A stretch of 64,000 nucleotides of DNA from Taenia hydatigena (lineage: Eukaryota > Platyhelminthes > Cestoda > Cyclophyllidea > Taeniidae): positions 12,583,733 to 12,647,732 of the forward strand of contig JADWOT020000008.1 of assembly GCA_036345935.2 (NCBI GenBank), in the 5' to 3' direction. The notes under the pieces are model-generated. The model was not told where the DNA came from, did no database searches, and was given only the letters and a program-made list of their open reading frames with translations. The position numbers were made by a program, and so were the translations under genes. This document shows positions 23,558-34,534 of the stretch, one piece after another; within the stretch, counting starts at the first letter, position 1; every line of letters starts with the position of its first letter.

Positions 23558-23642
23558 ATGAACATTAAACATTCGTTTACCCTGCATTTCCCGCTGTTTG
23601 TGTTGGCGACTTTTTGTAGTCAGGCCTTCAGCGATTTACGTT
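23558..23642 (+). CDS. Possible first exon of a small secreted protein
   Basis: An ATG opens 28 codons that read as a signal peptide: MNIKHSF, a hydrophobic core FPLFVLATF, then a small-residue cleavage region CSQAFS. The stretch ends at a perfect donor, CGTT|GTAAGT, in phase 1. One acceptor that keeps the frame open is the TTGTTGTTCAG around 24080-24090, which would add 17 residues and a stop, for a product of 45 residues. The nearer acceptors give an immediate or early stop. No family is recognised. It lies between WRAP53 and LYRM9 on the same strand and could equally be chance or an upstream exon of another transcript. Confidence 0.25.
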
Positions 23643-24695
23643 GTAAGTGTGCGAATCCACTTTGTCCTGAAGTTAAGTGAAGTGATGGATTGGTAGCCTA
23701 CACTTCCTACGGTAGTTTAGCTGGTGTGATTTGTGTTTTACAGAAGAAATAAGCGCGGTGCGGCCCTCAGCACATTCGTTAAAATCTCCAATCATCATCT
23801 GACGCGAGTTCATTTTTCCAGTTTTGTCTCTAGGACTAAATGATCTAGTCCCAGTTTTATTCGCGGACTGTCTGTTTCACATATGATAGCATAATGCCGA
23901 TAAGAGTTAATAAGAAGAATACGACGGATGGGGGTGATCTTCTTTTCATCCAGAAGTGTAACCTGGAGTCTTCTGGCAGATCACTTTTGCTGCTTAAGGT
24001 TTTATTAGCGCGGAACCTTCTGGTTGGTTGACTTTTCGCGGCTGTTCTTCACTGCCTCGACTTGAATCGTGCAAAGTGCTTGTTGTTCAGCTCCCAACGA
24101 GAAACTTGTGGGTCGTCTTTTGTTGGGCCATGCGGTGATTTGAATGATTAAGGTTATCGTTGCTGCAAAGCAATTAAAATAATTTATCGTCGAATTAGGT
24201 GATAAATCGGCGTTCTTAGGGCAAACTGAGAGTCGTGTGACAAGCAAGAAGTGAGTAGGTCTCCATTTGGTGATCGCTGAGCAATGACAGCACATGTGCT
24301 CAATTTGTCAATGTACTCATGGAAACATCATTACTCGAGTTGTCGCTTCAGCCGACGAGGATTCTATCGCTGTCGGCGCGAGTTCGCCGTGAATATTACT
24401 TATTCTGTGTGATGTTAGGCATCTAAGGTATTAGGATTGGCGGAGCATTGTCGAGAGATTGTCTAGATTTAGCAGGAAATGAACATTTGAAGTTAAATAG
24501 CCTCTTAAGGGCGTCTGATAAACTAAGTAGGTGTACCTTAGCGGCACCTTATTGGCACTTATCTGGGATGAACGGTCCAAGGGTTTGGGAGAGAATGGTA
24601 TCTCTGCGATTTGCAATTTTTCGTGTGGTAGTTACACCTACCTTCGATACTACATTAAGTCGCATATTTTGAGCTCTCCTCTCCCCGGGTAATAG
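23643..24695. other. Spacer between WRAP53 and LYRM9
   Basis: Apart from the possible secreted-peptide exon at 23558-23642 and a possible acceptor at about 24090, I see no coding signal. The LYRM9 promoter should lie towards the right end. Confidence 0.4.
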
Positions 24696-25009
24696 ATGGT
24701 GGGTTTGAAACTGCCCCAAACTCCGCTTCGTCTCTACGCCTACCTGCTGCGCAAGACACGCCTTCTACCTGCTGGGGCTCAGCCCTACTACCGCAACTAC
24801 ATCAAGCAGGTTGGCTTTGCATCCAACTTTCACTTAATCCATGTGTAGAATTTTCGGCAACACTCCGACGAGGATGATCCGGCCAATATAAGGATCATGA
24901 TCTCTACTGCGATTTCGGATATGGATTGGCTGCTGGCAAAGGTAATTCATTTTCATCTTTCGTGGTCTAAGAGTTGAACTTCTAGTACTCAAAACGGGCA
25001 GAGAAATAG
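24696..25009 (+). CDS. LYRM9: LYR motif-containing protein 9 homologue (3 exons)
   Basis: Exons: 24696-24809, 24849-24941, 24986-25009; 76 residues (human 78). LYR proteins are small mitochondrial helical proteins that usually bind acyl-carrier protein and assist Fe-S delivery or respiratory complex assembly; LYRM9 itself is poorly characterised. The family signature is clear: QTPLRLY near residues 8-14, a Phe in NFRQHSDEDDP at the start of exon 2, and AISDMDWLLAKY near the end. The name-giving LYR triplet reads LYA here (Leu13-Tyr14-Ala15), so its basic residue is missing, although Arg19 and Lys20 follow closely. Introns of 39 and 44 nt split the gene at phase 0. No AATAAA is visible just after the stop. 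Confidence 0.93.
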
Positions 25010-26960
25010 AACACAGGCGGCGGAGGGAAGGAAGGATTAAATTGTCGGCTCCGTGTTATTTGAAAAATATTACCAGAATATTTATTTGTAGAGGCATTTG
25101 CTGCTGGTCTTCCACTACTTTGAGAGTTGGTGAACCGGTAGCAACCGAAATATCGCAGTTACTTCCAGTACAGTCGATGAATCTTCCCCGGAGTTTCGTC
25201 CACTCGACCACGAACTGTAATGGGAACAGAGTAACAAAGGCGCTCTTTCAACATTAAAAATGTAACATTCACATAGAATGTTCAACGGCGCCCCAAGCGT
25301 TGAGTTGTTTGACGCATTTCATTGGGTTCTTGAATGCTCTTCGGTTGACAGTTGATCTAGCGTGGAAAGGATACGGGCGTCGGGGTTGCTTGCAGAACGA
25401 AAAGCCGGAGTTCTCGCTTTTTCTCCAACTCGGGATTGTTTGTTCTGTTGTTTATAACTAATAAGTTCTGGGCAATCCTAAACTAAAGTTAGTGCCCTTT
25501 CTTATCATCGCATGGGTTCTCGGGAACTGTTTAAATTTGAATTCACCATTTGCAGCATGATTAGCACCTAAAAGCTGACATGCCATGTTAGTAGTTGTAC
25601 TATCTCCTGAGGTAGGGCAATGGCATGGGATTTCCGAAGGGCAGCATCCATACGTAGACAATTCTTACCAGTTGTACATCATTATAAGTCTCGACCTCGC
25701 ACACACCAATGTTGGCAGATCAGTTCGTTTGAACCTCGTTATTTGTCACATCTATCCTCATCAAATACTTTCATTATTCAGTCTTCTAGTCTCGGTGCGT
25801 TTGAATAGGCCTTTTGTTCATTTTTTTCCACAAAAGCGAGCCAATGAAACTCACTTTACAGATTTGCATGTTTAAAACGGGTCATCCAACACAGTGAAAT
25901 TCCTAATAGATTTGATGTCTAGATCAAATGCTAAGAGCAAGAAAAAATGTGCACTCCATCTTTGTTTGTAGCATCTTCACGTGCTACAGGACGATCCAGC
26001 ATAAGGACAGATGGCATGCGGGTAAGAGCCTGAGAGCGCATGTAAGCACAAAAGACGGGAGCACTCCTCGCATTTTCAGCTTGGAGACGTTTGCTAAACC
26101 ATCCTAATGAGTCCTTAAAAGCGGTGGACTTACCAGAGACTAAACACGTCAGCACTGTTGGAATCCGTGCTGAGCTTTGGGGGAGCGGTGAGGGTTTCGG
26201 CTTAAATCCCGTTTTTTGTGATAATGGTCTTGCTCTCATCGCCGGTAAAAGTATAAGATTTTGCTTAGTAATTCCAGAATTTTTTTTTGCAATTCAAAAG
26301 GCACCCAACTCAGCTGCTCCAAGTGTCGAGTCTGTAAGGCAGTGTTTCTTTATGTGGTCTTAGGAAACTTTGTCTCTATTCGCACATTTGCGGTTCACCA
26401 AAATTGTCAGCTGATGGGAAGTTTGTTTACACACTTGGACAAATTAAAAGTTTACGAAGGTGTTCAAGTCCCGCTGTTGAAGTGTGCTCCGCTCTTAAAA
26501 ATCGCCGGATACTGTGCGAACTGTTTTGGAATAAGCAAAGACCTAGCAGCGAGCACTCTCGCGCATAATCGTTGCACCAAAATTGGAACGCCAAAATTGC
26601 AGTATTTCTTGATAATGTAGCGTTACATACAACCATCGCATCTGTAAACCAAACGATTGCGAGTGGGATCTATAAGCCCTACATATATCAGTACGACTCA
26701 AGAGTGAGCAAGTCATCTTTTCAAAAGCAGGCAGGATTAGTCAATCAGTAGGTGCTAAAAGGGAAAAGGTCGTTGGGAGCCTGGAAGTGAAACTTAGTAT
26801 GTACTCAGAAATGGCTTGGGTGTGGCATTTGGTGCTGACCTCCTGCGTGACGCCAAAACTGTCAAAAATTTTTCGGTAGGTATTTTCTCCACCCAGCAAG
26901 ATACTGAAGTTAACGCAGATGCTTGGCAACCGAAAAAATCGCTGATGACATCTACGGCGC
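25010..26960. other. Intergenic, nothing recognised
   Basis: Open frames at 25931-26239 (-) and 26261-26620 (+) have no domain and no splice context. The stretch abuts the Ty3/Gypsy relic and may contain more decayed element sequence. Confidence 0.4.
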
Positions 26961-28015
26961 TCAATTTAAAGCCACAGCTATCCTCATGAACAACCTGGGT
27001 GCTGTTCGCTCGCGGTTAACCCACATCACCGATAACGAAAGAACGGAAGTTCGCCCATTGGCGAGACGCACAACTGGGACGGACAAAAATCGTCAAGCAT
27101 ACGATGGATACCGGCGAAGCTGGACTCATTTAGAAACCATCCAGACGCATACCACCTATGCTAGAAGAAGTAAACCGTCTGGTTGAAGAGATGATTTGAG
27201 ATGAGGTTATAAAATTGTCACAGCCACGATGGACTTCTCCGATCGCGTTAGTAAAGAAAAGAGATTGTGCATCGACTAGAGGAAGTTGTAAGTCGTAACT
27301 AAGAACGCATTTCCTTTACCTCACATAAATTATTCGTTGGGTTCCCTGCATGGATAGGTGTTTCTTTACCCCAGACTTAAAATTAGGTTACTGGCAAGTG
27401 GAAGTGATGGAATTGGAGTGAAGACGGCTTTTATGGTGCGACGCTGCGGCCACCCTCCAATGTCTGATGCAGGCCTCATTGGCAGGTTTATTCCCAAAAC
27501 ACTGTATAATCTACCTTGATGGCAATCTTGTCTTTGATAGAGATAGCTGAGAGCATAGCGTCAACCTGAAACCAACATTGGACACTGAACCCAAAGAAAT
27601 GCCGTTTTTCCCAACACGCAGTTGCCTTTCTACGACATACAGGCACGTCAGATGGGATGGAGGTCACCGAAGACCATGCAAAACAAGCGAGGATCTATCC
27701 AACACCAACTACTTAGACAGATCCCTACAGTTTCCTGGATTCGGCAACTCACTAAAGACGTTTTGTTGGAGATCCTTTACATAAATTAATCGAAAATCAA
27801 GCAAAAACGAATTTCAGGTGGGAGAACTAGCGTGATGAAGCGTCTAAAGGACTGAAGCGAACGCTCCGCTTCGCACCAAACCAAGCGTTGCCTAACTTCG
27901 AAGTGAGCCTCCCCCCACCCTTTGTACTAGATACGGGTGGTGTGCTTTCACAAAGAGACAAAGAATGAAGGGAACACGCCATGGCCTACGTGAGTACCAC
28001 ACTCAATCAAAAGTG
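26960..28015 (+). mobile_element. Decayed Ty3/Gypsy retrotransposon pol fragment (RT to RNase H)
   Basis: Fragments in shifting frames follow the order of a Ty3/Gypsy pol. They are an IDTG-like MDTGEAG, LEEVNRLVEEM, then TSPIALVKK, FPLPHIN and SLGSLHG, then IIYLDGNLVF, LNPKK and VAFLRHT. A later PPFVLDTG and VLSQ mark the RNase H side. The reading frame is broken by many stops and shifts. The YLDD catalytic motif reads YLDG at 27512-27523, so one catalytic aspartate is lost. No integrase or long terminal repeats were found. This is a dead relic; the limits are approximate. Confidence 0.88.
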
Positions 28016-31000
28016 CGACCAAAAAGTACAACAGTTGTAGTATTTTCCCTGTTCACCTCCTCTCCCCCATAGTTACCTCAGGAATTACCAGGCTGATCAC
28101 TCTGTGGCCGTGATCGTTCTGATTAGTGGGGAAAGGTACGCTCTCGAGGGGAACAAGATGGTGAACTTCTGTCCACTTCGGGGAATTGGGAGTTTTCGCT
28201 AAGCACGGGGTTTAAATTGTGTTCCTCTCTCGCGTCTCAAAGAGACACTCAAAGCATGCTTTGAATCCTCGCGTAAAAAGGCTGATTTTTTACAATCTAA
28301 GATTGAATTTCATTCGAAAGAAGGTGAATGTTACGCTGTCTTATTTGTCAGTTTTTCAGTAAAAAATGGGGTTTTCGGTCTTAATATTATTTTTAAAAAA
28401 TCCACTAATCTTAAAGAGTATGCATGCAATGCCTGTGTTGTTTTAAATGTGCCTTACAAACACGAGGTGGTAACATACTTCGAGCTCAACGAGAATGAAA
28501 GATGAGGCGCATCTTCGTATACGTCCAAGTAGCGAGCAGGTAGTACGGTTAAATGACAATGTGGTGGAGTGGCTGTAAGTTATGCTGCTCAAAACAATCT
28601 CCTCCCATCTGTTGGCTTGGAAATGCGGTAAAGTCTTGCTTCTAACCTTAGCTCTCTTCCATCTCTCTCTTAATCTACCTGCCCATCTGGCCGCATCGCC
28701 AAAACTTGTCCGCCCAACAATGCGTGGAAATGCTATTTCCTTATGAATACAGGCATGATTAAACCCTTTGTTTTTTGTGATTTTCTTCGAATCCCTACGC
28801 TTGTCACAGGCATTTAATCCTCAATAATGATTCTGAAGCCCTGACAAATTCCTGCTGACGCCCACCTTAAACTCAGTAAATGTTGGTTTTTTGCCACTGA
28901 TAATGGTCCTGCAAGACACTACATTCAATGATGTGAGACTTTTGAGCATTCCCATCTCGCTATTATTAGCTAATCTCCAAGAAAAGTTTACCAAGTCATC
29001 GTATCGTTGCTGCGAGGCATCTGTTCGGATGGAGATTAAGCCCACGTCGCTTGAATTAAAAGGCTGTTCTGTATTTACGGGCAAATAGGCGAGTTACTCC
29101 CACTAAGAAAGAAATTGGATCAACTCTTGTGGAAGGGGACGCCTACATCTGTTTACGCATTCGACTTGGTCTAACCAGCTGTAACTCCTCTCAAACGTGT
29201 ATGGTAAGTCTGGTCGAATTTGCGATGATTATCTGAAATAATCGTGCTGTTCGGATTTCTTTCCCGAATTTCACCATAGTGATCTCCATCTGTGGACTTC
29301 CATTAGTAATGTTTTGAATGAATTGCATGTGCGGCCTTCGTTCACGCCCCTTGACCTGCTTCCAACAATATCAGAACTGAAAATCATTTTGCTTTTATAA
29401 CTTAAGTAGCAGTAATTTGCCCATTTATTAGGTGGTTGGCGGTGGCTAGTTTAGCCTACATTACAGACGATTGGCCTATAGCTTAATCATTGTTTGAACT
29501 GCAATGAAGAGTCATTTTATTATATCCAACGGGACTGTACATCAATTCTAAATGAAGATTTTTGATTTACTTCAAATGTCGATTAGCCGAATGGGCTTTT
29601 CTGATTGAATTTAAGTGGCTTGCCTTGCAGAGGAAATTGATAAGTCCGCTTTTGTCCCAGTCACCTTAATTATAGCTAAAGTATTATTCTGTTCTATTAC
29701 AACTTATGGTTTCTCTTGCCTGTACTGGTCTTATTTTACACACTGTAGTAAACCTACCGTAGTGTTGGGCATCTTTAAATGCCTTCGATATGTAATTGAA
29801 GGAGTTTCATGAATGGCGCCTCATTTTTAGCTGTAATTGAGCCAGCTTTGTGGGTGTCAATGCTGTCTTAGCAGCCAATCACCGAAAAGCGTTAAAACAC
29901 CTAGCCAATTTTATTAGCAATCCCTGCCAATGGCACTTTACAAAGTAGGCACGAGTTATTTGTTTACTTTTGTTGCGAATGGGATGGAGTGGGCATCTTA
30001 ATGTCAAATTCTAACATCTATAATTCACAAAAGATGCCTGCAGAAAGGTTGTTTCAAAAATAGTTCCAGCAGTCAATGTCTGGCGGTCAATTTGCCGGAT
30101 TTAAGGAAGGGAGTGTTCCGACCCTTCAGTTAGCACTGGTAAAACCTTTGGGTGGAGAATGAATAGGATTTGAGATTTCCACTCGTTCTTGTGCCATTTT
30201 ATGCCACTTAATTTCAACAGGAAGCACCTTCTACCTGCTCGAAGCCAAGCCTTGGATGTGGAACTGTTGTAACTCGAAGGCTAGAGCACTCGGAGGTTGG
30301 TGACCCACCTTCCAAAGGAGTAGAATAAACAGTGAAGTAGTTGTGACTTCATGCTGTAGAAAGAATGCTGTTGCAATTTTGACATTTGGTGAAAATGCCA
30401 AAGTGATCAAAAGGCACGTCGTCGGTGAGTCTCGACGTATTTGCGGTGTTTTGCGAGATAAGCTTCAACAACAGTCGAGGAATAAATTCATACAACGGTG
30501 CAAGTGGAGATTTTGTGGTGAGTTTCCGCTTACAAATATTACTGCGATGAAGTGAGGTTACTGTGTCTTCCTCTTCACAAGAGTTCGGAGGAGCTGCCGC
30601 AGTTTGGATCCATTGAGGCGAAGGTGCACTTAACATTGCTGTAGATTCCACTGTTCATTCAATCAAGTCGGATGTTTTGCGGTTGTAAGATTTATCTTCT
30701 TCTACGAGCTACTGTTTTTCAGTGACCTCAAGTAATCACTTGAAGCTCCAGCAACTGTTGGAAATCGTATTCTTCGACCTGTGATTATTTTACAAGGCGG
30801 CGTAGTTCTATGAACATCAATGTTATTAAGGTTAGGGAAGGTTGCATCCCATGGCTGAAATCTAACAAATAAATGTGGTACCGATCGTTTGTAGCTCTGC
30901 GCCTATAACTATCCTCTCAGTAGAATGCTCACCTTCATCTCTAAAGGCGATAAGTCCAAAGGGCTAGGGGTTGCGACACTTTTTTGAACCATTAGTCAAG

Positions 31001-33017
31001 AATCTTCCTCCTTGAAGTGAATAGGCCTTTTAATCCGACCAGGTGGAGGGTGAAGAGGGTATTGCTGTGGTGAAACATCGGTTTGTGATAAATCAACAGA
31101 TAGTTCGTTCTTCAACACCAGCATCATTACTGGTTGATCCCCGCAGATCTCTTTAATTGCAAAAATTTGGGATGATGGTGTTGGAATTTTAGGGTGTGAT
31201 TATTTATGTTAAGGATTAATGATGGCACAAATGAAATTGCTCTTTCAACATTCAAAGAAGTTGGAGTCAGCGAAAATTGAAATCATGATTTCTAAAAAAA
31301 AGTTATCAAAAATGTCAAAAGTTGGTGCATACTGTCAGTCATACGTTGAATCCATTAGTTCAAAGGTCGCTGCATCAGTTCCATCTCTGATTGCTTAAAC
31401 GTGGCCACCAAAGGAGAAGTTTGAAGCAAATCAAATTAGGTCAACAAATTTTACCACTTGGTGGCTGTTGAACCTGTCACACGGTGTTTTCTGATAGCTG
31501 GCAGGTCTGTGTGAACTAGCGTTGGCGGCAGAAATGCAATCACAACCTATCTCGTCGCGAGTCGTCGACACTTTGATGGGAGTTTGTATAGGTCGCTGGT
31601 TGAATAATCAAAGGATGGGGTCTGCAGTGCAGAAATGAAGATGCCTCGTGCACAAGCGAATCTTCAAAGAAGTGTAACCGAAAGATCCAAGGTACAATTA
31701 AATTCCCTCGCTCATGTTTTTAAGATCGAAAGTCAACGCATACTCACTGGAAAACCAAGTCCCTTTCTCACCATACAATCGTCATTTACGGCGATCCCAA
31801 GTTGGCATTCCTCTTCAACGTTCTCATCAGGGTCTCTGTAATTGAGATTTTCTGCAAAAGAGACGTTGAACCATCTTGACGATTAGAAGTCTCACGAACA
31901 TAGAGTTTTCCGACAGCTTCACTGTCAAAAATCGCAGTTAGTGCAGTGACTTCCACATATTCATCGACGAATCTTAAGAGGGTCCCTAGGGTGAGGCTTC
32001 AGCTTCTTCTCTATCTACACCTACTGTAACTCCGAAGTGATTAATTGAAAATTTCTTCATCTATGCCATCCCCACCACTAGTGATTTAGCGGCTTCAATA
32101 GGTACTTAAATATAATGAAAGAGGATTTTCCGGCATCCAAACACTGGCAACGGCTGTTAGCGTTTCCAAAAGCACTCTTTTTCAAGGGGTTCACGAGATC
32201 AAGCAAAGAATGGCCAAAAACCTGTGCTATCTACAAACCTTCTTCTCATGGCATTCTTGCACTCGAACCGCCAATAAGACTAGTTGAGGCGGTTGACAGC
32301 AGGTCTGCTGACCAAGTTTAGGCTTCATTTATGATCACTGTCAATGAAGCCGTAACCAAAGTCAATAAGTGTCAGGTATCAACCACATCCATTTGTTGCC
32401 GATACAGGAACTATATCAGGGTTGTCGGAGACTAGTGGATGGCCTTGTGCTTTGTTTATGTGAAGTTGTGCATACCCAGACCACGTGAAGGGTTTTTGTC
32501 AAGTAACAATGGTTACCTAACAGTTAAAATGGTTCAAAAAAGCCTTTAAGAATCTCAAATAAATTCCGCTAACGGTGTGCATTCGTTGAATGCATTCTGC
32601 ACATTACGTCCCACTGAGAATTATTCTGATTGTGATCGCAAAAATTTGAATAAATGAGAATCAGTACAAAGGTGGTCACTAACGTAACTTGATGCAACAG
32701 ATTTAACGCCCGTGGATGCACCTTTGTGTAGATTATTTACAGGGTCTACTTATAGCCAGCCCATCATTTACCTTGCAGTATCTCGCGTCATCAAAGGTTG
32801 GGTGAAGCAACCCAGTGAAGACGATCCGAGTCTGCCTGCCTCACGAAACAAGTTGAGCTCGTTTACAAAGCGTTGCTGCAAAAACAATCCGTAATTTCTA
32901 CTGTATTTTGCTTAAAAAAGCCGAATAAATCAGCAGGACGCTTTGGAAGAAGTGCATTAAATTTCGCATCGTATTGTGGGTCAACAGAAGATGGTTGCAT
33001 CACTTTCAGAAGGAAGC
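28016..33017. other. Long stretch without a recognised gene
   Basis: A + strand frame at about 28230-28500 reads as fairly protein-like (ACVVLNVPYKHEVV) but matches nothing I know and may be part of the neighbouring element. Other frames are short. Simple promoter or RNA-gene signals were not seen. Confidence 0.4.
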
Positions 33018-33043
33018 CACTGGAAGTGACACGCAGAATATAA

Positions 33044-33643
33044 GGTAGTCTACTATGTTTTCCAGAGTATTCTCCAATAAGTGAGACCGTCGTTATAACA
33101 TCCACCACCACAATCCACAGTTCCCTCTCAACGAGACGAACTTCCAATTTCCACTCACTTCAGAATGCTCAGCTTCAGTGGGTCACAAAAAAGCCAACCA
33201 AACCATCTCGCAACCTGCCCTCGCTCTATTCCTCAACCGTCTTTTTAGCAAACAATCCAACTAACTGCCATGAACAGTGCCTTCTCGTTGTGGTCGTAAG
33301 GGCGGTGAGGAAACACCGCTACATCATGCGAACTATGCGGTGTTGGTTGACTTCAGTCGATTGTCATTTCGGTTCTCTCGATTGTCTTCTGACCCCACTT
33401 GCCCCACTTGTATGCCTCGTGTCACCAGCTGTCGGTCGAACATGGGCAATGCTTTCCGAATTTATCAGCTTCGCAAACGGCATGGAGGCTCTGGTTGAAG
33501 AGTCAGCTGCAACTACAGAGGCTTTCAGCAACGTCTGTTGTGCGGTTCTAGAGAAGGTGTGCTGTGCCACCGCAATACGTACCATCCAGAAACGGTTCCA
33601 CAGGTCTGATTGTGGAGGCAAGCGTGTGAAGAGGTCTCGTTAG
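33044..33643 (+). CDS. Conserved open frame in duplicated unit, copy 1 (unknown product)
   Basis: The frame is open for 199 codons from just after a TAA at 33041 to a TAG at 33643; the first ATG is at 33290 and gives 117 residues. The distal part reads MLSEFISFANGMEALVEES and ends in a basic tail, GGKRVKRSR. The same frame is intact in copy 2 with one noticed residue change (Arg to Gln near the ATG) and one synonymous change. No family is recognised. It could be an exon, a gene of a repeat element, or an open frame kept only because the duplication is recent. Opposite-strand frames are also open. Confidence 0.3.
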   Translation, partial: GSLLCFPEYSPISETVVITSTTTIHSSLSTRRTSNFHSLQNAQLQWVTKKPTKPSRNLPSLYSSTVFLANNPTNCHEQCLLVVVVRAVRKHRYIMRTMRCWLTSVDCHFGSLDCLLTPLAPLVCLVSPAVGRTWAMLSEFISFANGMEALVEESAATTEAFSNVCCAVLEKVCCATAIRTIQKRFHRSDCGGKRVKRSR

Positions 33644-33699
33644 TGCCTCACGTGAGCAGTGGAACAAGTCATCACTTCACTTCTTCCAGCGCCTCGAAA

Positions 33700-34132
33700 T
33701 GAGAGTGAGCGATGCATTTGGACTACTCGCTATCTCAGCTGTGGTAAGTAACGGCTACTCTACTGCACGATCGGATCAATGGACAGACGATTGGCAGTTG
33801 TCAATGACCAACCAACTTACCATTCCACATACGCACACTTCGAGGGTATGACGTCATTGTCATTGGATCAGTTCCTCTTCTCTCTGTCCCATTTGGGACG
33901 GAGCGCAGAAGCAACGGTACACTTGCTCAAGGTGCCACAACCACGACTCTGGCTTATTCACTTCATTTGTCCACTCAGACGTCTAACAGGATGCAACTGG
34001 AGGGTGTGCGAGGAGTCTTCTTTGCGAATAGTCAGAATGGCCGACGGAGGTGTGAGTGGGCTACAAGTGGCACTTCAGCACAACGATGCAAGACTCCGTA
34101 GCACTTACCATCAAAAATCGTGGTGGAGATAA
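33700..34132 (+). CDS. Second open frame in duplicated unit, copy 1 (unknown product)
   Basis: An ATG at about 33700 starts MRVSDAFGLLAISAV, which is signal-peptide-like, and meets a perfect donor CTGTG|GTAAGT. A separate frame from 33779 to 34132 gives 117 residues (MDRRLAVVNDQ ... QKSWWR). Both occur in copy 2. A spliced gene is possible, but no matching acceptor was established and the product is not recognised. Confidence 0.2.
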
Positions 34133-34143
34133 GATTCGCAATG

Positions 34144-34335
34144 TAGGGAGGGAGGGAGGGAGGGAGGGAGGGAGGAGGGAGGGAGGGAGGGAGGAGGGAG
34201 GAGGGAGGGAGGGAGGGAGGGAGGGAGGGAGGAGGAGGGAGGGAGGAGGGAGGGAGGGAGGGAGGAGAGGGAGGGAGGAGGGAGGGAGGGAGGGAGGGAG
34301 GGAGGGAGGGAGGGAGGGAGGGAGGGAGGGAGGGA
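34144..34335 (+). repeat. GGGA/GGA microsatellite, about 190 bp
   Basis: It is an almost uninterrupted run of GGGA with occasional GGA units. The same site in copy 2 (44719-44743) has only about 25 bp. G-runs of three separated by one A are ideal for G-quadruplex formation on the + strand. Confidence 0.98.
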
Positions 34336-34534
34336 TGTTAGATGGTGACACCATCCCACGTCACCTTGCGTGCTCCTCCGATGATAGCATCTTTACTTGA
34401 CTTGACACTGACACTGGTAGTGGGCATGAGATGGATGATCATGTGAGAAGCAGAGTGGACATTTAGTGGTTGGAAGTGAGGTCAAGAGGGAGGATGGCAG
34501 GGTTCGACTGCATGCTTTCAGAGGCAAGGCTTTT

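Larger units (their letters stand above)
33018..34534 (+). repeat. Long direct duplication, copy 1 (1517 bp)
   Basis: The unit begins CACTGGAAGTGACACGC and ends GCAAGGCTTTT. It matches 43592-44942 along its whole length, with about nine single-base differences outside a GGGA tract; those I checked are transitions. The copies are 10,574 bp apart in the same orientation. The flanks differ immediately outside both ends, and I see no obvious target-site duplication or terminal inverted repeat. It contains two conserved open frames and a greatly expanded GGGA tract. Confidence 0.97.

Noticed and set aside
33364..33621. Antisense frame of the duplicated unit as a gene
   Set aside because: It is open in both copies only because the copies are nearly identical; there is no independent support for this strand.
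34061..34400. Long frames rich in Gly/Arg/Glu (+) or Leu/Pro/Ser (-)
   Set aside because: They are produced by the GGGA microsatellite and are not genes.
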